Source: Baylisascaris procyonis (taxonomy: Eukaryota; Nematoda; Chromadorea; Rhabditida; Ascarididae). Taken from it: 64,000 nucleotides of DNA. The stretch spans positions 1,488,001 through 1,552,000 of the forward strand of contig JAZARR010000105.1 of assembly GCA_037389465.1 (NCBI GenBank), in the 5' to 3' direction. Below, one piece after another: positions 62,101 through 64,000 of the stretch (position 1 is the first letter of the stretch; each line of letters begins with the position of its first letter). A model generated the notes under the pieces. The model was given only the letters and a program-made list of their open reading frames with translations, had not been told where the DNA came from and made no database searches. A program made the translations under genes and the position numbers.

Positions 62101-63932
62101 ATCAATTTCTGCGAATTTCGAGTTCAATTTTTAATTATAATTTCAATGAATTTGTTTGAACTTTCTTCCTCAAGCCTCACTTTGCAGATCGGGAGAGTGA
62201 GGTTGGGGGTGGTGATGTTGAGGATGGTGAGGATGGTGGACGGTATCATCACATGTTTACTCAATAGATCGTCTTTAAATATCAGCAAACGTTAAATATC
62301 TCTGCTCTAGTATGATCTGAATTGGGATCAAAGTTAAAACTTAAAGCCAACTTGGAGTTTAACTCAATTTTGTGCATATAAAATTCTTTAAGCTCAATGC
62401 AAAACGTATGCAATAGCGAACTAAATTTTGGTGCGTGAAATATTTTATGCAAAAAAAGTGTTTTTTTTTTTGCCTACATTTGATAAAACATTAAAAATGA
62501 TGATTTTCGAATATTTTTCTTGAGTGAATTTATTTCAGATAAAAAAAAAAAAAGTTGAACATTAATGTTGCACTTTGTATATCTTCACTCCTTGCGTATA
62601 GTTCAAAGAAAATTTCAGCTGTTTTTAGTATATTGCGTAATTTCCTCTAGTCGTTTCATATTTAGCTATTGAAATATTGAAATTACTTAAATGCAAATCA
62701 TTTTTACGCAATCATCAACACTTATTTGGCAATCATAAAGCGATTCATATTGCTTTCATCGTTTGATGCAATAGAAAATGTGTTTGATTTTTTTTTTTTA
62801 ATGTTCTTTTGATTATCACAACGCAATAGAATATTGCAACATTCAACAAATACGCATTCTTTGGATTAGTTCATTTTTCAATGATAATAATTAATCGTTA
62901 AAAGCAATTGCAAAATTTCTTTGTGGAAAATTTCTCAATAATCTGTCACATAGAATTTCTTCAAAAAAAAAAAAAAAAAAATTAAAAATTTAAACAAGTT
63001 GGCATTCTTCTCCAACAATCGTTATGGATTTAAATAGTCCAGTTTGATGAGTTCTTTCTAAAAATTCGCTAAAACTGTCTTCAAAAGAATTTTTTTTTTC
63101 TTTATAACACTATATCTATCACTATATAAAAATCTCAACTAAAAAGCACATAGTAAATATTTTAAATTAGCGTTATTTAGAGAACAAAAAAAAATATACA
63201 TTCAACTATATTTGAGGACTTCTATTTAGGATTTTGATTATCATAAAATCTATTTTACGGCAACATTCATTGTCAACAATTTAAACGCTGCATTTGGCAA
63301 ATAAAAAAAAAACGAATATGGAACAAATAGGACAATTCAGCGCATCGTCTAATTTTCTTTCGAAAAATTTTTTTTCCACTCAAAAATGAATACAACCACA
63401 TTTACGAATAAAGAAAAATAGTAATACATGACGGTGATTGTATTCTTTCGTAAAAAATTCATTTCGAATAGAATATTTATTGTCGGCAATCGACAATCAA
63501 CTTATTAAATTTTCGTTTTATATTTGAAATCTCTTATTGCTGACGTTCATTTCAATGATGTCTTTTTTCATGAGCACCACTTCCAATATGAATAGAGCAT
63601 TTCATTCATTCCTTTCTTTTTTTTTCTTTTTTTTTTTTAACATCATAACAGTGAGTGGAAAATTGCGTAACGTCAACAAGCTTGCATAAATTTAATAGTG
63701 GCGATTTAAAAAAAAAAAATGCTTTTTTTTGGCTCAAAAGCAAACGTATACTCAGTTTTACAGCACGGCTATAAATTTAGTGCTGGAAAGTTCAGAAAGA
63801 AAAAGTAAAATTGTAATCTACGGAGTTCGTAGTAAAATTTGAATTACCTAATAGTCACAACCTGGTTAATCGACATTTCGATGGGGCAGACGCATGATGC
63901 GAGTCTAATAACGCAAATTTGAGGATAATCTA
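59110..63932 (+). other. non-coding stretch, nothing recognised except a G-rich repeat
   Basis: Very AT-rich with many A and T runs. Open frames up to 98 codons (61863-62159) lack domain-like composition. The only distinctive part is the G-rich repeat at 62190-62238. Confidence 0.5.
62190..62238 (+). repeat. imperfect GGTGAGGAT repeat, G-rich
   Basis: About 49 bases of G/T/A sequence built on GGTGATG and GAGGATGGT units, including a run of five G. Purine-rich strand asymmetry in AT-rich surroundings. Confidence 0.6.
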
Positions 63933-63960
63933 ATGATGGCTGAACAAGCCGTAACGTCGA
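63933..63960 (+). CDS. possible first coding exon at the right edge
   Basis: ATGATGGCTGAACAAGCC opens a frame of nine codons plus one base to a consensus donor A|GTAAGC at 63961. If not spliced, the frame stops after 19 codons. It may be the start of a gene continuing beyond the window; the segment is too short to judge. Confidence 0.25.
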
Positions 63961-64000
63961 GTAAGCGGAATAAGTTTGCAAATGCAGTGTAAGGTTTGAT

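Overview
The window reads as eukaryotic, animal nuclear DNA. It is AT-rich (roughly two thirds A+T by eye), has long homopolymer A/T runs and microsatellites, and has almost no long open frames. Coding sequence is split into short exons of about 90-210 bp bounded by GT...AG. A nematode is my best guess, from base composition, small exons and gene type, but this is inference. The splice acceptors vary (TTTCAG, TTTAG, TGCAG, also TGAG and AAAG), so they do not show the strict TTTTCAG of Caenorhabditis. I see no rRNA, no intact tRNA, no CRISPR and no bacterial signal.

The dominant feature is one split plus-strand gene from about 9.8 to 48.6 kb, reassembled here exon by exon. It encodes a Rho GTPase-activating protein of the ARHGAP6/ARHGAP36 type. 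The 17-exon model keeps one reading frame throughout (2475 nt, 824 residues plus stop). It has a basic, serine-rich N-terminal half, the short family motifs before the GAP domain, a complete RhoGAP domain with the catalytic arginine, and a basic C-terminal tail ending at TAG 48646-48648. An AATAAA follows at 48797. Exons 7-15 (35.9-44.3 kb) are supported by family motifs, exons 4-6, 16 and 17 by phase and splice sites, and exons 1-3 only by phase and coding appearance.

Left of this gene (1-9.8 kb) there is a possible minus-strand partial exon at the very edge, a degenerate tRNA-like or SINE-like segment near 1.96 kb, C-rich tracts, microsatellites, a diverged repeat pair (7.6 and 8.2 kb) and one candidate extra 5' exon at 6.7 kb. 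The long introns carry microsatellites, a 365-bp CA-rich satellite, a dispersed repeat whose second copy ends in poly(A), a 19-bp perfect palindrome at 47.0 kb, a TATA/initiator pair in intron 1, and several antisense open frames that may be decayed mobile elements or nested genes.

Right of the RhoGAP gene (50.1-58.7 kb) is a second set of plus-strand exon-like segments, most with good splice sites and mutually compatible phases. I do not recognise the product and cannot say whether it is one gene or several. From 59 to 63.9 kb I see nothing convincing except a G-rich repeat and, at the right edge, a possible first coding exon with a good donor site.
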